Positions 26,735-36,482 of a stretch of 64,000 nt of DNA are shown here, in pieces. Below the pieces are notes generated by a model that was given only the letters and a program-made list of their open reading frames with translations, had not been told where the DNA came from and did no database searches. This stretch comes from DATBLY01 sp963705545 (lineage in GTDB: Bacteria; Actinomycetota; UBA4738; HRBIN12), in assembly GCA_963705545.1 (NCBI GenBank), contig CAVPJX010000005.1:276486-340485 (forward strand), in the 5' to 3' direction. The first letter of the stretch is position 1; every line of letters begins with the position of its first letter. Made by a program: the position numbers and the translations under genes.

Positions 26735-27885
26735 AGCTCATCGTTCCCCGCGAGGCCGTGCAGGACGTCGTCTCCGTCGATCCCTCCCAGTAGGTTCGCC
26801 CCTGCGTCGCCGGTGATGGCGTCGTCGAAGAACGTGCCCCAGAGGTCCTCGAACCCGGTGAACGTATCTCCGTGCGAATCCGTCGCGGCGCCCAGGTCGA
26901 TCGTCATCCCCGCCTCGGCGTGGAGGTTCCCGAGGAGGTCGACGCCCGGCCCACCGTCGAGATCGTCGGCCCCTTCTCCGCCGTCCACGACGTCGTCGCC
27001 GTCGCCGGCGTCGACCGTGTCCGATCCGTCGAACAAGCCAGTGAACTCATTGTCCTCAGCGTTGCCGGTCATCACGTCGTCGGCCCCAGAACCGGACGAC
27101 CCCTCGATGGCGATCAACTGGTCCGAACCCTCGCCCGTCGCCGTCCCGTTCACGAGGTTGACCGTGATCGGTCCTGCGATCTCCTCGAATGGGGGGTAGT
27201 AGGTGCTGAAGAACAGGGAGTCGATGAAGTCCGACCCATCGCCTCCGTCGATCACGTCGTCGCCGAGTCCCCCGCTCATCCAGTCATGGCCGCCGAGCCC
27301 GCTCAACGTGTCGTTCCCGTCGGCCCCGAAGAGGGCGCCGTTCTCGTCCGTTCCGCTCAACATGTCGTCGAAAGGCCCACCGATCAGCCACTCCGTGTTG
27401 ATCACCTGGTCGTTCCCGTGTCCGGTCACGGTGCCCGCGGCGAGGTCCCCGGCGATGGGTCCGGTCGCGTCCAGGTAGATCACCTCGTCGCCTCCCGGGT
27501 TGGATCCGCCGTCGACGTAGTCGTCGCCGGGTCCCGGGACGATCTGGTTGTAGGCCTTCTTGCCGCCGACCAGTCGGTCGTCGCCTTGGTCGCCGAACAT
27601 CAGGTCCTGGCCCTTCCCGCCGAAGATCTGATCCGCTCCGGGGCCGCCGCACAGGAGATCCTTCCCGTCCAGACCTTTGATCGTGTCCTTCCCATCCAGG
27701 CCCGCGATCACGTCGCGCTTGCTCGTCCCGACGAGCACGTCGGCTCCGGCCGTTCCGACGATCGTGGTCTTCTCCCCGTAACAGCGTGGCTTCGCGGCCG
27801 TCGCGGGCAGAGCCAGCAGCGTGACGGTGATGAGCGAGGTTGCCACGACGATGGCGAGTGCCCGAGGTGCTGAGCTGCTGACCAT
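26590..27885 (-). CDS. Secreted RTX-type calcium-binding repeat protein
   Basis: This 431-residue protein starts with a signal peptide (LAIVVATSLITVTLLALPATAA, residues about 9-30) and then carries many nonapeptide repeats of the GGxGxDxUx type, for example GGPGADQIF, GGKGQDLMF and GDQGDDRLV, which bind Ca2+ in a parallel beta roll. Longer spacers (about 140-250) separate repeat blocks. No protease, lipase or adhesin domain is seen. It is likely an extracellular calcium-dependent structural protein. The ATG at 27885 has GGAGGGGG at 5-base spacing. Its 3' end overlaps the truncated GAP gene by 145 bases on the opposite strand. Confidence 0.88.
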   Translation of the reverse strand: MVSSSAPRALAIVVATSLITVTLLALPATAAKPRCYGEKTTIVGTAGADVLVGTSKRDVIAGLDGKDTIKGLDGKDLLCGGPGADQIFGGKGQDLMFGDQGDDRLVGGKKAYNQIVPGPGDDYVDGGSNPGGDEVIYLDATGPIAGDLAAGTVTGHGNDQVINTEWLIGGPFDDMLSGTDENGALFGADGNDTLSGLGGHDWMSGGLGDDVIDGGDGSDFIDSLFFSTYYPPFEEIAGPITVNLVNGTATGEGSDQLIAIEGSSGSGADDVMTGNAEDNEFTGLFDGSDTVDAGDGDDVVDGGEGADDLDGGPGVDLLGNLHAEAGMTIDLGAATDSHGDTFTGFEDLWGTFFDDAITGDAGANLLGGIDGDDVLHGLAGNDELYGDEGNDEADGGDGSDVCDAETETACESDPPSMRTALRGYVSRMVMR

Positions 27886-28123
27886 GGAGCCCCCTCCCTT
27901 CCCCCCAAGGGGGGTGGCGGACCACAGCGGGCAGCTCACCGTATCTCTGCCTGCAAGGACGCGCAAACCTAACGGACTTCGGGGCGCTCCGAAGCGGTCC
28001 ATCGCGAAGCCACCTGAACCTCGCGATCTTGACGCCTTCAGCGAAGTCCGCCTCGGTTCGGTGTTTGATGGACGGGAGCGGCTGCGTCACGGTGATCGGC
28101 CGCGGAGCCGAAGGGAGGAAGGC

Positions 28124-28522
28124 ATGTCGCAACGATCGAGTTCGGCCGCGGTGGGTTGGACGATGTTCGCCGGGGTGATGATGATCCTGATCGGATCGTT
28201 CCACGCGATCGCCGGCCTGTCGGGCATCCTCAAGGACAACTTCTACGCGGTGACCCCCAACTACCTGTTCGAGTTCGACTCGACCACGTGGGGATGGATC
28301 CACCTGCTCGGCGGCATCATCGTCGTGCTCGCGGGACTCTTCGTCTTCAAGGGCGCGGTGTGGGCTCGGGCGGTGGGCGTGCTCGTCGCGGCGATCAGCG
28401 CGCTCGCGAACTTCGCCTGGATCCCGATCTACCCGCTCTGGTCGATCGTCATCATCGCGATCGACGTCGCCGTGATCTGGGCGCTCACGATCCACGGCCG
28501 CGACATCGCGATGGAGGTGTGA
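28124..28522 (+). CDS. DUF7144 family membrane protein (copy 1)
   Basis: This 132-residue protein with four membrane segments belongs to the DUF7144 family: AAVGWTMFAGVMMILIGSFH, the extracellular YAVTPNYLFEFDSTTWGWIH segment and a closing IDVAVIWALTIHGRD. Function is unknown. It is one of three close copies in the window; this one is nearest to copy 3. GGGAGG lies upstream. Unlike copies 2 and 3, I see no 17-bp inverted repeat in its upstream region. The 138 bases up to the next convergent gene hold no recognisable gene. Confidence 0.85.
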   Translation: MSQRSSSAAVGWTMFAGVMMILIGSFHAIAGLSGILKDNFYAVTPNYLFEFDSTTWGWIHLLGGIIVVLAGLFVFKGAVWARAVGVLVAAISALANFAWIPIYPLWSIVIIAIDVAVIWALTIHGRDIAMEV

Positions 28523-28660
28523 CGCGGCCTGAAAGGCTAGCTGGCGGCCCCGACGAGGCGGGGCTCGACGCCGAGGGTGACGGGTCAGGTCACTTCGACC
28601 CGGCGGGCTCGGCTGATCGATGCCCTCGCTGGACTTCCGGGTCTCTCGGCGTGCGTCGGT

Positions 28661-30226
28661 CTATCCGTCGACGCGTTCGATCTCACTGATCTGCCAGCTC
28701 TTGTCGAAGAACGACTCCAGTGGGCTATACAGACGCACACACGCGAAGAACCCGCGCTCCGGGTCGGTCTGGATCCAGTTCCCGTCGACGACGCCCTCCG
28801 GCTTGGTCGGCGCGAAGTGCAGGGTCGTCGATCCGTCCGGGTTGCTCTCGGCCGCCGGCGTCGGATAGCTCTGGCTCCCCGCGCGCGGGAACCTCTGGGG
28901 GGTCTGCAGCATCGATCGTGTCTGGTTGTCGTACAGGGTCATGGACCAGAACCGCGCTTCCGGGATCTCTGGAGGGAGCGTCACTTCGTAGTGCGCGTTG
29001 CCTTCGAGATAGGCCCCTTTGGCGTCTTTGAACGCGACGAGGTATTGGGACCCGACCCCCGTCAGTCGCATGCACATGGCGGGCGTGATCCCGGTGTACC
29101 CGTAGAAGAACGTCGTGCGCGCGTGCAGCTTCCGCGAACCGGTCGCCGGGAACGGGACGATGCCCGCTGCGGTGACCATCGGAGGAGGCGTCTCGAAGTT
29201 GTACCCGCCCACGAAGAGCATCGCCGTCCATGCGGACCCCGGGTAGTACGCCATCCCCTTCCGTTCGCTGTCGAACATCACGGTCCGGGACATCGCCGTC
29301 CCGATCGCGGCCGCTTCCTCGAGGATCGCGTGCATCCTGGCGTCGGGTTCGAACTTCTCCCCCTTGACGATCCCGATGGCCTCGAACTGCCCCATGATCT
29401 CGGGATCGAGGAACCCCAACGGCTGCTCCTGGACCATCTCGTTCACCTGGTCGAAGAACCGCGCGTCCGTGAACGGGATCGTGTTGAACGCCTTGCCGCT
29501 TGCCTCGACGAACGTGGTCTCGGGGATGGGCGCGGCCTTGCCGCGCTTCACCTTCCCTTCCAACAGCGTCGCGATGGGGGTCCCGTACGCCCCCGGGGTG
29601 TATGGATAGACCTTCATCGTCCGCTTGATCAGGTCGGCCGTCGGCTTCGGGTCGCTGTCCTGCATGAACGCTCGTCCCAGGGCGAGCGCCCGGTTCGTCC
29701 GGGACCGGCCGAGATGGAACCCGCTGTCGGGAAGGTCGCCTTCGTATCCGGGTGGGAGGAGGAGGAACCTGCCTCCTTCGCCACGATCGGGACCGGCCAA
29801 TCCGAAGTCCACCATCCAGTTGAACGCCATGTCGTCGAAGATCGCGAGGGCTTGCGGCGGGGTCTCCACCACCATCGGTCCCGAGCTCAGGTCGATGAAC
29901 GTCAGGAAGTAGACCGTGTCGGCGTTCGCGGTCAGGAACAGCGACTCGGAACCCATCAGCTCGGAGAAGATCATCACCGCGTTGTCCTGCACCCCCGCGC
30001 TGAGGAAGCCCTGCCTGATGGCGTACGTCGAGGCGACTTGGTAGCCGTTCATGAACGCGTTCACGGCGTGCAGCAGGTCCAACTGGTCGTAGACGTTCGA
30101 GACGGTCTCCGGGGTCGGGGCCCCGTCCACGAAGGTCATCGTCCCGAGGCGCGTCTCGAGCCGATCGGGCACCCCCAGATCTGCTCGCCAGCTCGCGGCC
30201 TGGCCTGGCTGGGTCTGCGTCGCCAT
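28661..30226 (-). CDS. DUF1254/DUF1214 domain protein
   Basis: This 521-residue protein combines DUF1254 (NADTVYFLTFIDLSSGPMVVE region, residues about 95-230) and DUF1214 (ARFWSMTLYDNQTRSMLQTP to the C-terminus). These proteins are usually secreted or envelope proteins of unknown function. This one has no obvious signal peptide from the ATG at 30226, which is well supported by GGAGGAGA upstream. A perfect copy of the 17-bp inverted repeat lies 102 bases upstream, shared with the divergent LuxR-type regulator gene. It may be controlled by that regulator. Confidence 0.88.
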   Translation of the reverse strand: MATQTQPGQAASWRADLGVPDRLETRLGTMTFVDGAPTPETVSNVYDQLDLLHAVNAFMNGYQVASTYAIRQGFLSAGVQDNAVMIFSELMGSESLFLTANADTVYFLTFIDLSSGPMVVETPPQALAIFDDMAFNWMVDFGLAGPDRGEGGRFLLLPPGYEGDLPDSGFHLGRSRTNRALALGRAFMQDSDPKPTADLIKRTMKVYPYTPGAYGTPIATLLEGKVKRGKAAPIPETTFVEASGKAFNTIPFTDARFFDQVNEMVQEQPLGFLDPEIMGQFEAIGIVKGEKFEPDARMHAILEEAAAIGTAMSRTVMFDSERKGMAYYPGSAWTAMLFVGGYNFETPPPMVTAAGIVPFPATGSRKLHARTTFFYGYTGITPAMCMRLTGVGSQYLVAFKDAKGAYLEGNAHYEVTLPPEIPEARFWSMTLYDNQTRSMLQTPQRFPRAGSQSYPTPAAESNPDGSTTLHFAPTKPEGVVDGNWIQTDPERGFFACVRLYSPLESFFDKSWQISEIERVDG

Positions 30227-30327
30227 GGTCTCCTCCTCCCTCCGTCCGCGGCGATAGCGCGCGGCGCGGACGACAGACGTCGGGTGCTCCTCCCGGCGGA
30301 TCATGGCCACCCACGCCGGAGGCGTCG

Positions 30328-30344
30328 TCATGCAGATCGCATGA
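30328..30344. promoter_or_regulatory. 17-bp inverted repeat, site 1
   Basis: TCATGC-AGATC-GCATGA is a perfect 6+6 inverted repeat. It lies between the divergent DUF1254 and LuxR-type genes, 63 bases before the latter. It is related to four further sites at 33154, 33202, 34516 and 39640, so it is a candidate operator. Confidence 0.6.
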
Positions 30345-30406
30345 ATCCCACGCCGGGTCGCCCCACGGCGAACACCCTGCGCGACCAGGCCTCTCTGTAG
30401 AATCGG

Positions 30407-32662
30407 GTGACCGTGGTCGAGGACCCGTCCAGTTCTGGATCGCCCGTCGAGGTCGGCCGCTCGCTCTTCGACGCCAAGCTCTCCGTGCCCCCCGCTCGGA
30501 CGAGCGCGGTGAGCCGGGACCCGCTGATCCGGACCGCTCGCTCCAGCGCGTGCCCCGTCGTCGCCGTGACCGCGCCGGCGGGCTACGGCAAGTCGACCCT
30601 GCTGGCCGAGTGGGCGCGGACCGAGGATCGCCCGGTCGCGTGGGTCTCGCTGGACGCCCTCGACGACGACCCCGCGGCCCTGTTGCTCCTGCTGGCGTCG
30701 GCTTACGGGCGGGTCACGCCCGGACGGCGACGGTCTGATCGCCGACATGGGCGGGCTCGGCCGATCCTCGTTGGGCCGGGCGGCGCCGCGCCTCGCCTCG
30801 GCGTTCCACGCGACGCCGACGCCGTTCGTGCTGATGCTGGACGACCTCCACGCCCTGCGGTCGCCGGATTGCCACGACGTGCTTGGGCGTCGTGATCGGC
30901 GGGATCCCGCCCGGCTCGCAGCTCGCCGCGAGCAGTCGGTCGGAGCAACCGCACGTGCCGCGGCTCCGCGCGGCGGGCGACGTGGTGGAGTTCACGGCCG
31001 GCGACCTGGCCATCGATGCGGCGGGCGCCAGGCAGATCTTCGCGGAGGCGCAGGTCGAGCTGGCTCCGGCTTCGGCCGAGACCGTGGTCGAACGTACCGA
31101 GGGTTGGCCGGCCGGTCTGTACCTCGCCGCGATGATCGCGGGGAAGAGCCGGGACGCGTTGGGCGACGCTCAGCGGCGAGGACCCCTTCGTCGCCGACTA
31201 CCTGTACCGCGAGTCCCTGGTCGACCAACCCGAGGAGGTGCAGCGGTTCCTGCGGCGGACGGCCGTGGTCGATCAGCTCTCCGGTCCGCTCTGCGACGCG
31301 CTCCTCGAGGGGTCGGGCGGGCACGCGCGGCTCCGCGAGCTGGAGGCCACGAGCCTCTTCGTGATCCCCCTCGACCGCCGGCGTGCGTGGTATCGCTACC
31401 ACGCGCTCTTCCGAGAGTTCCTGCTCGGTGAACTGCAGCGGACCGAACCCGAGATCGTCGAGAAGCTGCACCTGCGGGCCGCCGATTGGTACGAGTCGAA
31501 CGGTTCACCTCAGCTGGCCGTAGAGCACCTGTTGGACACCCCCGAGCGGGAGCGATGCGTCAAGTTGGTGACGACGCTGGTTCTGCCCACGTACAGCTCC
31601 GGCCAGATGTCCACCGTCGAGCAGTGGCTCACGGCGCTGGGCGACGACAGCATCGAGGGGTATCCCCCGCTGGCGATCCTGGCGGGCTGGGTCGTCGACG
31701 TTGAACGGGCGCACCAAGGACGCCGAACGGTGGGCCGCCGTCGTCGAGGCCGCCTCGTGGGACGAGGTGCAGCTGGATGGTTCTGCATCGTTCACCTCGG
31801 CGCGCGCGATGCTGCGCGCCGCCATGTGTGCCTCGGGTCCCGAGCGGATGATGGCCGACGCACAGCTGGCGGTCGGAGAGGAGCCGCCGTGGAGTCCATG
31901 GCGGGATTCGGCGCTCTACCTGCTCGGCGAGGCGCAGCTGCTGGCCGGCGACAACGAGCAGGCGGCACTCTCGTTCGTCGAAGCGTCACGTCTCGGCGTC
32001 GAGCTGGGGAACACGGACACGGTCGTGGGAGGCGGATCGGAGCTTGCACTGATGGCGATGGACCGCGGGGATTGGCAAGCGGCGGCGGAGCCGTTGCAGC
32101 TGGCGCTCGCGACGATCGACGAGCATCGGATGGATGACTACGCCGTGTCCGGCGCTGACCTTCGCCTGTGCGGCCCGTCTCGCGTTGCATCGCGGCGACC
32201 TGGGGGACGCGAACCGTCAGCTCGGGCGGGCGATGCGAGCGCGGCCGGTGTGTACGTTCGCGCTGCCGTGGCTCGCCGTACGCCTGCTCCTCCAGATCGC
32301 CAAGGTGTACCTCGCCATGGCGGATGCGACTGCGGCTCGCCACCTGCTCCGCGAGATCGAGGACGTCCTCCTGCATCGGCCGAGCCTCGGTGTCCTGGTC
32401 GACGAAGTCTCCGGGTTGCGCGCCATGGCCGCGTCGAGCGCGCCGGCGGGAGCGACCGGCGTGTCGCCGCTCAGCCCGGCGGAGGTCCGGGTGCTTCCCT
32501 ACCTCCAGACGCACCTCACGCTGCCGGAGATCGCTGAGCGGCTGTTCGTGTCGCACAACACGGTCCGATCGCAGGTCGGCTCGATCTATCGGAAGTTCGG
32601 CGTCTCGTCGCGGAGCGACGCGGTGCGACCACGCGACGTCGATCGGCCTGCTCGGCGCCTAA
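30407..32662 (+). CDS. MalT-type LuxR family ATP-dependent regulator, several frameshifts
   Basis: This large transcription factor of about 750 residues after correction has the MalT layout. The N-terminal NTPase has Walker A in VTAPAGYGKSTLLAEWA and Walker B in FVLMLDDLHAL. A winged-helix and TPR-rich middle follows (AWYRYHALFREFLLGELQR and later TPR-like helices). The C-terminal LuxR helix-turn-helix is LSPAEVRVLPYLQTHLTLPEIAERLFVSHNTVRSQ. About six frameshifts break it, near 30720, 30885, 31175, 31705, 32150 and 32625. The GTG at 30407 gives the N-terminus. With the inverted repeat 63 bases upstream, it is the best local candidate to bind that repeat and regulate itself; this is inference. 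Confidence 0.82.
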
Positions 32663-33017
32663 CCGGCGCGGACCCGCGGAGGACGTGGCCTCCAGCGCTT
32701 CGTCGTCGAGGTCATAGCCAAGTGCGATCGCGAGGTTCGGGGCGGCGGCGACCACCCGGGGGAGGCCGACGACGCGCGTGATCGCGGCCAAGACCTCCAC
32801 GATCTCCGCGGCGCTCGCGCCCGCGTTCACGGCGGCGTCGGCCGACGCCCCGAACGATGCCGGAGCGCCGCCCACGGCGACCAGGGCGGCGAGGCGAACG
32901 AGCGCCAGCGTCTTCGGATCGAGCTCGACCGCTCCTCCGACGTCGGATCGGCATCAGGTCTTCGGCCAGCTGCGCGTCGTTGATCGCGAGGCGTCGCAGC
33001 CGGTCGATGTAGTCCAT
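32659..33017 (-). CDS. CMD-like helical protein without catalytic cysteines (copy 1), frameshifted
   Basis: The start MDYIDRLRRLAINDAQLAEDL and, after a frameshift near 32945, LDPKTLALVRLAALVAVGGAPAS with VLAAITRVVGLPRVVAAAPN match the carboxymuconolactone decarboxylase/AhpD fold. The CxxC pair of active AhpD-like proteins is replaced by GGAPAS. It is paralogous to the genes at 34612 and 51564. The 3' end is uncertain: a TAG at 32659, overlapping the LuxR gene stop, fits the family length but needs a second small indel; otherwise the frame stays open to 32516. Two inverted-repeat sites lie 137 and 185 bases upstream of its start. Confidence 0.65.
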
Positions 33018-33153
33018 GTTGGCGCCCCCAGTGCTCCGCCGTTCGATCGGTCCGCGACGTCGCCCCCTGCTATCGAGGACGCCCGCGAGCGGCGCGAACC
33101 GTGCTCGATCTTGCGTTCGGTCGTGACCGTAACCTCCCGCGCCACGTGACGTG

Positions 33154-33170
33154 TCATCCAGATCGGGTGA
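33154..33170. promoter_or_regulatory. 17-bp inverted repeat, site 2
   Basis: TCATCC-AGATC-GGGTGA shares spacer and half-site pattern with site 1 (one mismatch to perfect symmetry). It lies 48 bases from site 3 and 137 bases upstream of the CMD-like gene. Confidence 0.5.
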
Positions 33171-33201
33171 ATCCGCACACCCGACCGCCCGGCGTTCACG
33201 T

Positions 33202-33218
33202 TCATGCCTTCTGCATGA
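33202..33218. promoter_or_regulatory. 17-bp inverted repeat, site 3
   Basis: TCATGC-CTTCT-GCATGA is perfectly symmetric, with the same half-sites as site 1 and the same spacer as site 4. It lies in the divergent region between the CMD-like and permease genes. Confidence 0.6.
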
Positions 33219-33432
33219 TGACCGGCGATCGCTCGCTCTCGGAACATCCGGTGGGATCGCAGGGATCCAGATGCGAGGTCCGAACGACCATCGAGCGCCC
33301 TGAAAGGGCGGAGGGGGCCGAAGCCGTATGTCTGGATAGCGGGATGCACCGATCCAGCCAACCGCGAGCAGCGCGGGGTCGAGCGGACGCCGGAGGCGTG
33401 CCACGAGCGGCAGCCTGCTGTCCGCAGCCCAC

Positions 33433-34490
33433 GTGCCGAAGATCGGGGTCTGGGCGTGGAGCTTCGTGGGCGTGGTCGTGGCCACGATCATCATCGTCAC
33501 CGCGCTGAGCGCGGTGAGCGAGATCGCGCTCCCGCTGCTGTTCGCGGCCGTGCTGGCGGTGATCTTCAAGCCGACGGCCGGCAGCCTCGAACGCCATGGG
33601 TACAAGCCGTCCCTCGCCGCCGGCCTGATCGTCCTGGGCCTGATCGTCGTGATGATCTTCGTCCTGGTCGGGACCGTCCGAGGCGTGGTCGACCAGACGG
33701 ACGAGATCGGGTCGTCGGTCGACGCGGCGCTGGAGAACGCGTCCGAGGAGCTCGCGATCGATCAGGAAACGTTGGACGACGCTCGGACGGCCACGCAGGA
33801 AGCGGCCCCGATGGTCGCCGAGGGCTTCCTCACGAAGCTGGTGGAGGGCCTGAGCTCCGACGGTCGCCGTGGCCGGCGGCTCTCATCCTGGGGGCCCTGA
33901 TCATGTACTACCTGCTCAAGGACGGCGGACGACTCCGACGCAACGTCGTCGCCCAGATCGACCCTTCGATCCGAGACGATGTCGACGACTTCATCGGCGA
34001 CGCGTGCGGCATCCTGCGTGACTACGGACGCGGGCGCACGGCGATGTCCGCGATCGTCGCGGCGGTCGTGGGGTTGGCCAGCCTGCTGCTCGGCCTGCCG
34101 CTCGTGTTCACGATCGTCGTCGTGAACTTCATCGGCGGGTACATCCCGTACATCGGTGCCTTCCTCGGCGGAGGGCTGGCCGTGATCGTCGCGCTCGGCG
34201 AGGGCGGCCTGGGCATGGCGCTCATCATGCTCGTCGTGGTGCTCGCCTCGAACCTCCTCCTCGAGAACTTCGTGGAGCCCAAGGTGATGGGTCGAACGCT
34301 CGATATCCACCCGCTCGTCGTGCTGGTCGTCACGGCGCTCGGGGGGTTCCTGGCCGGGATCGTGGGCCTGATCTTGGCCGTGCCGTTCACGGTGATCGCG
34401 GGCAACGCGATCGGCCGCCTGCGCGCGCGCGGTTTCTTCGAGGTCGTGGCCGACCGGGCCCAGCCGGCGGTCAAGAGCATGCTCGAGTGA
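33433..34490 (+). CDS. AI-2E family transporter (PerM-type permease), one frameshift
   Basis: This multi-pass membrane protein of about 352 residues belongs to the AI-2E exporter/PerM family. The N-terminal half begins VWAWSFVGVVVATIIIVTALSA; the second half has the conserved IPYIGAFLGGGLAVIVAL and LLENFVEPKVMGRTLDIHPLVVL segments. The two halves are in different frames joined near 33865, where one base seems to be missing. The GTG at 33433 is the likely start. Family members export autoinducer-2 or indole-like signals or act in osmotic stress; the substrate here is unknown. Two inverted-repeat sites lie upstream. Confidence 0.85.
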
Positions 34491-34515
34491 AACGTGCCCT
34501 TGATGGCGACGCGTT

Positions 34516-34532
34516 TCATGCCTTCTGTGTGA
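34516..34532. promoter_or_regulatory. 17-bp inverted repeat, site 4
   Basis: TCATGC-CTTCT-GTGTGA keeps the spacer of site 3 and one mismatch in the right half-site. It lies 80 bases upstream of the second CMD-like gene. The flanks TT before and TGACC after are also shared with site 3. Confidence 0.55.
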
Positions 34533-34611
34533 TGACCGCGACGATGTGCGAGCTGGAGGATGACGAGGTGCCCGACCGGGCACCGAACGGGGAACGGGAA
34601 GGAGCACGGAG

Positions 34612-34953
34612 ATGAGCAACGGGTCCGAAGACACCCCGATCCGAGATCTGCTGGCGGTCATGACGGCCGCCTCGATGGAGGCGTCGAACCTCGATGCGCA
34701 GAGCCTGATGCAGGTTCGCATCGCCGCACTCATCGCGGTCGACGCGCCGCCCGCCTCGTACCTGCTGAACCTGGCGGCCGCGGACGAGGCCGGGCTCGAC
34801 GGGGAGACGGTCCGCGACGTCCTCGCGGCCGTCGCGCCGATCGTCGGAGCGCCTCGGGTCGCCTCCGCCGTGGGGAACATCGTCCGCGCGCTCGGGTTCG
34901 CGGAGCTGGTGGCCGAGGAGCTGGAGGTCGAGGAGGACGCCGAGCAGGGGTAA
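34612..34953 (+). CDS. CMD-like helical protein without catalytic cysteines (copy 2)
   Basis: This intact 113-residue protein has the helical core of the CMD/AhpD fold: LDAQSLMQVRIAALIAVDAPPAS, then DVLAAVAPIVGAPRVASAVGNI. The CxxC and histidine that define peroxidatic AhpD-like proteins are absent; the protein contains no cysteine at all. It is closest to copy 3 at 51564. GGGAAGGAG lies upstream of the ATG. It may bind a ligand or another protein; no activity can be proposed. It is followed by a strong hairpin and then DUF7144 copy 2. Confidence 0.75.
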   Translation: MSNGSEDTPIRDLLAVMTAASMEASNLDAQSLMQVRIAALIAVDAPPASYLLNLAAADEAGLDGETVRDVLAAVAPIVGAPRVASAVGNIVRALGFAELVAEELEVEEDAEQG

Positions 34954-34965
34954 CACGGGTCGAGT

Positions 34966-34997
34966 CGCTCGGGACCGTTCGCGTACGGTCCCGAGCG
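34966..34997. terminator. 13-bp perfect hairpin
   Basis: The arms CGCTCGGGACCGT and ACGGTCCCGAGCG flank a 6-base loop, 12 bases after the CMD-like stop codon. There is no T tract, but the stem strength and position suggest a terminator or attenuator before the DUF7144 gene. Confidence 0.6.
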
Positions 34998-35039
34998 GTA
35001 GCACCTCTCGTCACGAGCCGGATGAAGGGGGGGAAGCTC

Positions 35040-35456
35040 ATGTCGCAAGAGCCCGATTACGGTGCGGTGGGCTGGACGGCGTTCGCCGGCATCATGCTGA
35101 TCCTGATCGGCTCGTTCCACGCGGTCGCGGGCTTGGCGGGCGTCGTCGAAGACGAGTTCTACGCGGTCACGCCGAACTACCTCTTCGCGTTCGACGCCAC
35201 CACGTGGGGGTGGATCCACCTGATCGGCGGCGCGATCGTGGCGCTCGCGGGGCTGTCCGTGTTCAAGGGCGCGGTCTGGGCGAGGACGGTCGGTGTCATC
35301 GTGGCGGCGATCAGCGCGCTCGTCAGCTTCGCGTCGATCCCAACGCAACCGATCTGGTCGGTCATCGTCATCGCGATCGACGTCACGGTGATCTGGGCGC
35401 TCACGGCGCACGGGCGTGACATCGGGATGATCGCTCCGCCCGAAGCTCGTGGGTGA
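35040..35456 (+). CDS. DUF7144 family membrane protein (copy 2)
   Basis: This 138-residue four-segment membrane protein is the second DUF7144 copy: YGAVGWTAFAGIMLILIGSF, YAVTPNYLFAFDATTWGWIH and IDVTVIWALTAHGRD. Its C-terminal tail is a few residues longer (GMIAPPEARG) than that of the other copies. The ATG is preceded by GGGGGG. The BrkB-like gene starts 6 bases after its stop, so the two are likely co-transcribed. Confidence 0.85.
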   Translation: MSQEPDYGAVGWTAFAGIMLILIGSFHAVAGLAGVVEDEFYAVTPNYLFAFDATTWGWIHLIGGAIVALAGLSVFKGAVWARTVGVIVAAISALVSFASIPTQPIWSVIVIAIDVTVIWALTAHGRDIGMIAPPEARG

Positions 35457-35462
35457 CGCTCG

Positions 35463-36422
35463 ATGGCCGAGGGCGCGAACGTGACGGGTCTCGCCGAGGG
35501 GAGCAGCGCGGCCGGCGGCCGGGCCGCGTCCCGTCGGTCCCGTCTGCAGCGGAGCTTCCTGTGGCGGGTGTGGCAGCGCCTGCTCGAGATCGAGTTCCTG
35601 GACCGCAGCATCGCGCTCGCGGGGAAGGCGTTCGTGTCCTTCTTCCCGCTGGTGATCGTGATCGCCGCGTTCGTACCCGAGCGGATCCGGTCGTCGATCC
35701 TGACCGCCGTGGTATCGCGGCTCGGCATGCAGGGCGACACGCTCACGGTCGCACGGGAGGCATTCGCGTCCTCGGATGACGTTCGACGGGCGACCGGGGC
35801 GCTCGGGCTCATCCTGACGATCCTGTTCGCGAGCTCGTTCACGACCGCGCTGGGGCGCGTGTACGTCCGCGCGTGGCGACGGCCGCCGACCGGCGTCGCC
35901 GCATACTGGCGTGGAGGGATCTGGCTGCTAGCGATGCTCGGGACCCTGGCGCTCATGGGCGCCCTGCGCGGTGTCCTCGGCGGAGGGCTCGGAACCGCCT
36001 CGTTCGTGGTCCTGTCGCTGCTGGTGAGCGCCGGCCTGTGGTGGTTCACCCCGTGGCTGCTGATGCGGGGCGAGGTCCGGGCTCGGGTGCTGCTGCCGAC
36101 CGGCCTGGTCAGCGGCATCGCGCTGGCCGCGTACGCGGCGTCGGCCTCGATCTGGATGCCGAACGTGGTGACGGACAACGAGGATCAGTTCGGGATCTTC
36201 GGCATCGCGCTGGCGTTGGTGACCTGGTTCTCCGGCGCGGCGTTCTGCGTCCTGGTGGGCGCGTGCGCCGGCGCGGTCCTCGCCGAGGACGGCGGACGGT
36301 TGGGGAGGCTGAGCCGGGGGAGGGACCAGGGGACGCTGACGGCCGGGGCGCGGCCGTCGCTCCCGGCGCCCGCCTACGCCCCTGGGATCCGAGGCGCGGT
36401 GGAAGGGGCGGAGGAGCTGTGA
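35463..36422 (+). CDS. YihY/BrkB-like membrane protein
   Basis: This 319-residue protein has a basic N-terminus followed by about six membrane segments, including FLDRSIALAGKAFVSFFPLVIVIAAF, which is the characteristic first segment of the YihY/BrkB family. The later GIFGIALALVTWFSGAAFCVLVGACAGAVLAED is the usual final pair. The C-terminal 45 residues are cytoplasmic and proline-rich. Members are envelope proteins of uncertain role, formerly annotated as ribonuclease BN. It follows DUF7144 copy 2 by 6 bases. Confidence 0.82.
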   Translation: MAEGANVTGLAEGSSAAGGRAASRRSRLQRSFLWRVWQRLLEIEFLDRSIALAGKAFVSFFPLVIVIAAFVPERIRSSILTAVVSRLGMQGDTLTVAREAFASSDDVRRATGALGLILTILFASSFTTALGRVYVRAWRRPPTGVAAYWRGGIWLLAMLGTLALMGALRGVLGGGLGTASFVVLSLLVSAGLWWFTPWLLMRGEVRARVLLPTGLVSGIALAAYAASASIWMPNVVTDNEDQFGIFGIALALVTWFSGAAFCVLVGACAGAVLAEDGGRLGRLSRGRDQGTLTAGARPSLPAPAYAPGIRGAVEGAEEL

Positions 36423-36482
36423 CGGCGCCCGGTGGCATAGGCTGCTCGCCGGCGCCCCGATCTCGGGTGGAGGGGGTCCGAC

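Larger units (their letters stand above)
33018..33432. other. Divergent intergenic region with two inverted repeats
   Basis: These 415 bases between the CMD-like gene (minus) and the AI-2E-type permease gene (plus) hold no convincing gene. They contain two copies of the 17-bp inverted repeat and are the likely promoter region for both genes. Confidence 0.6.
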
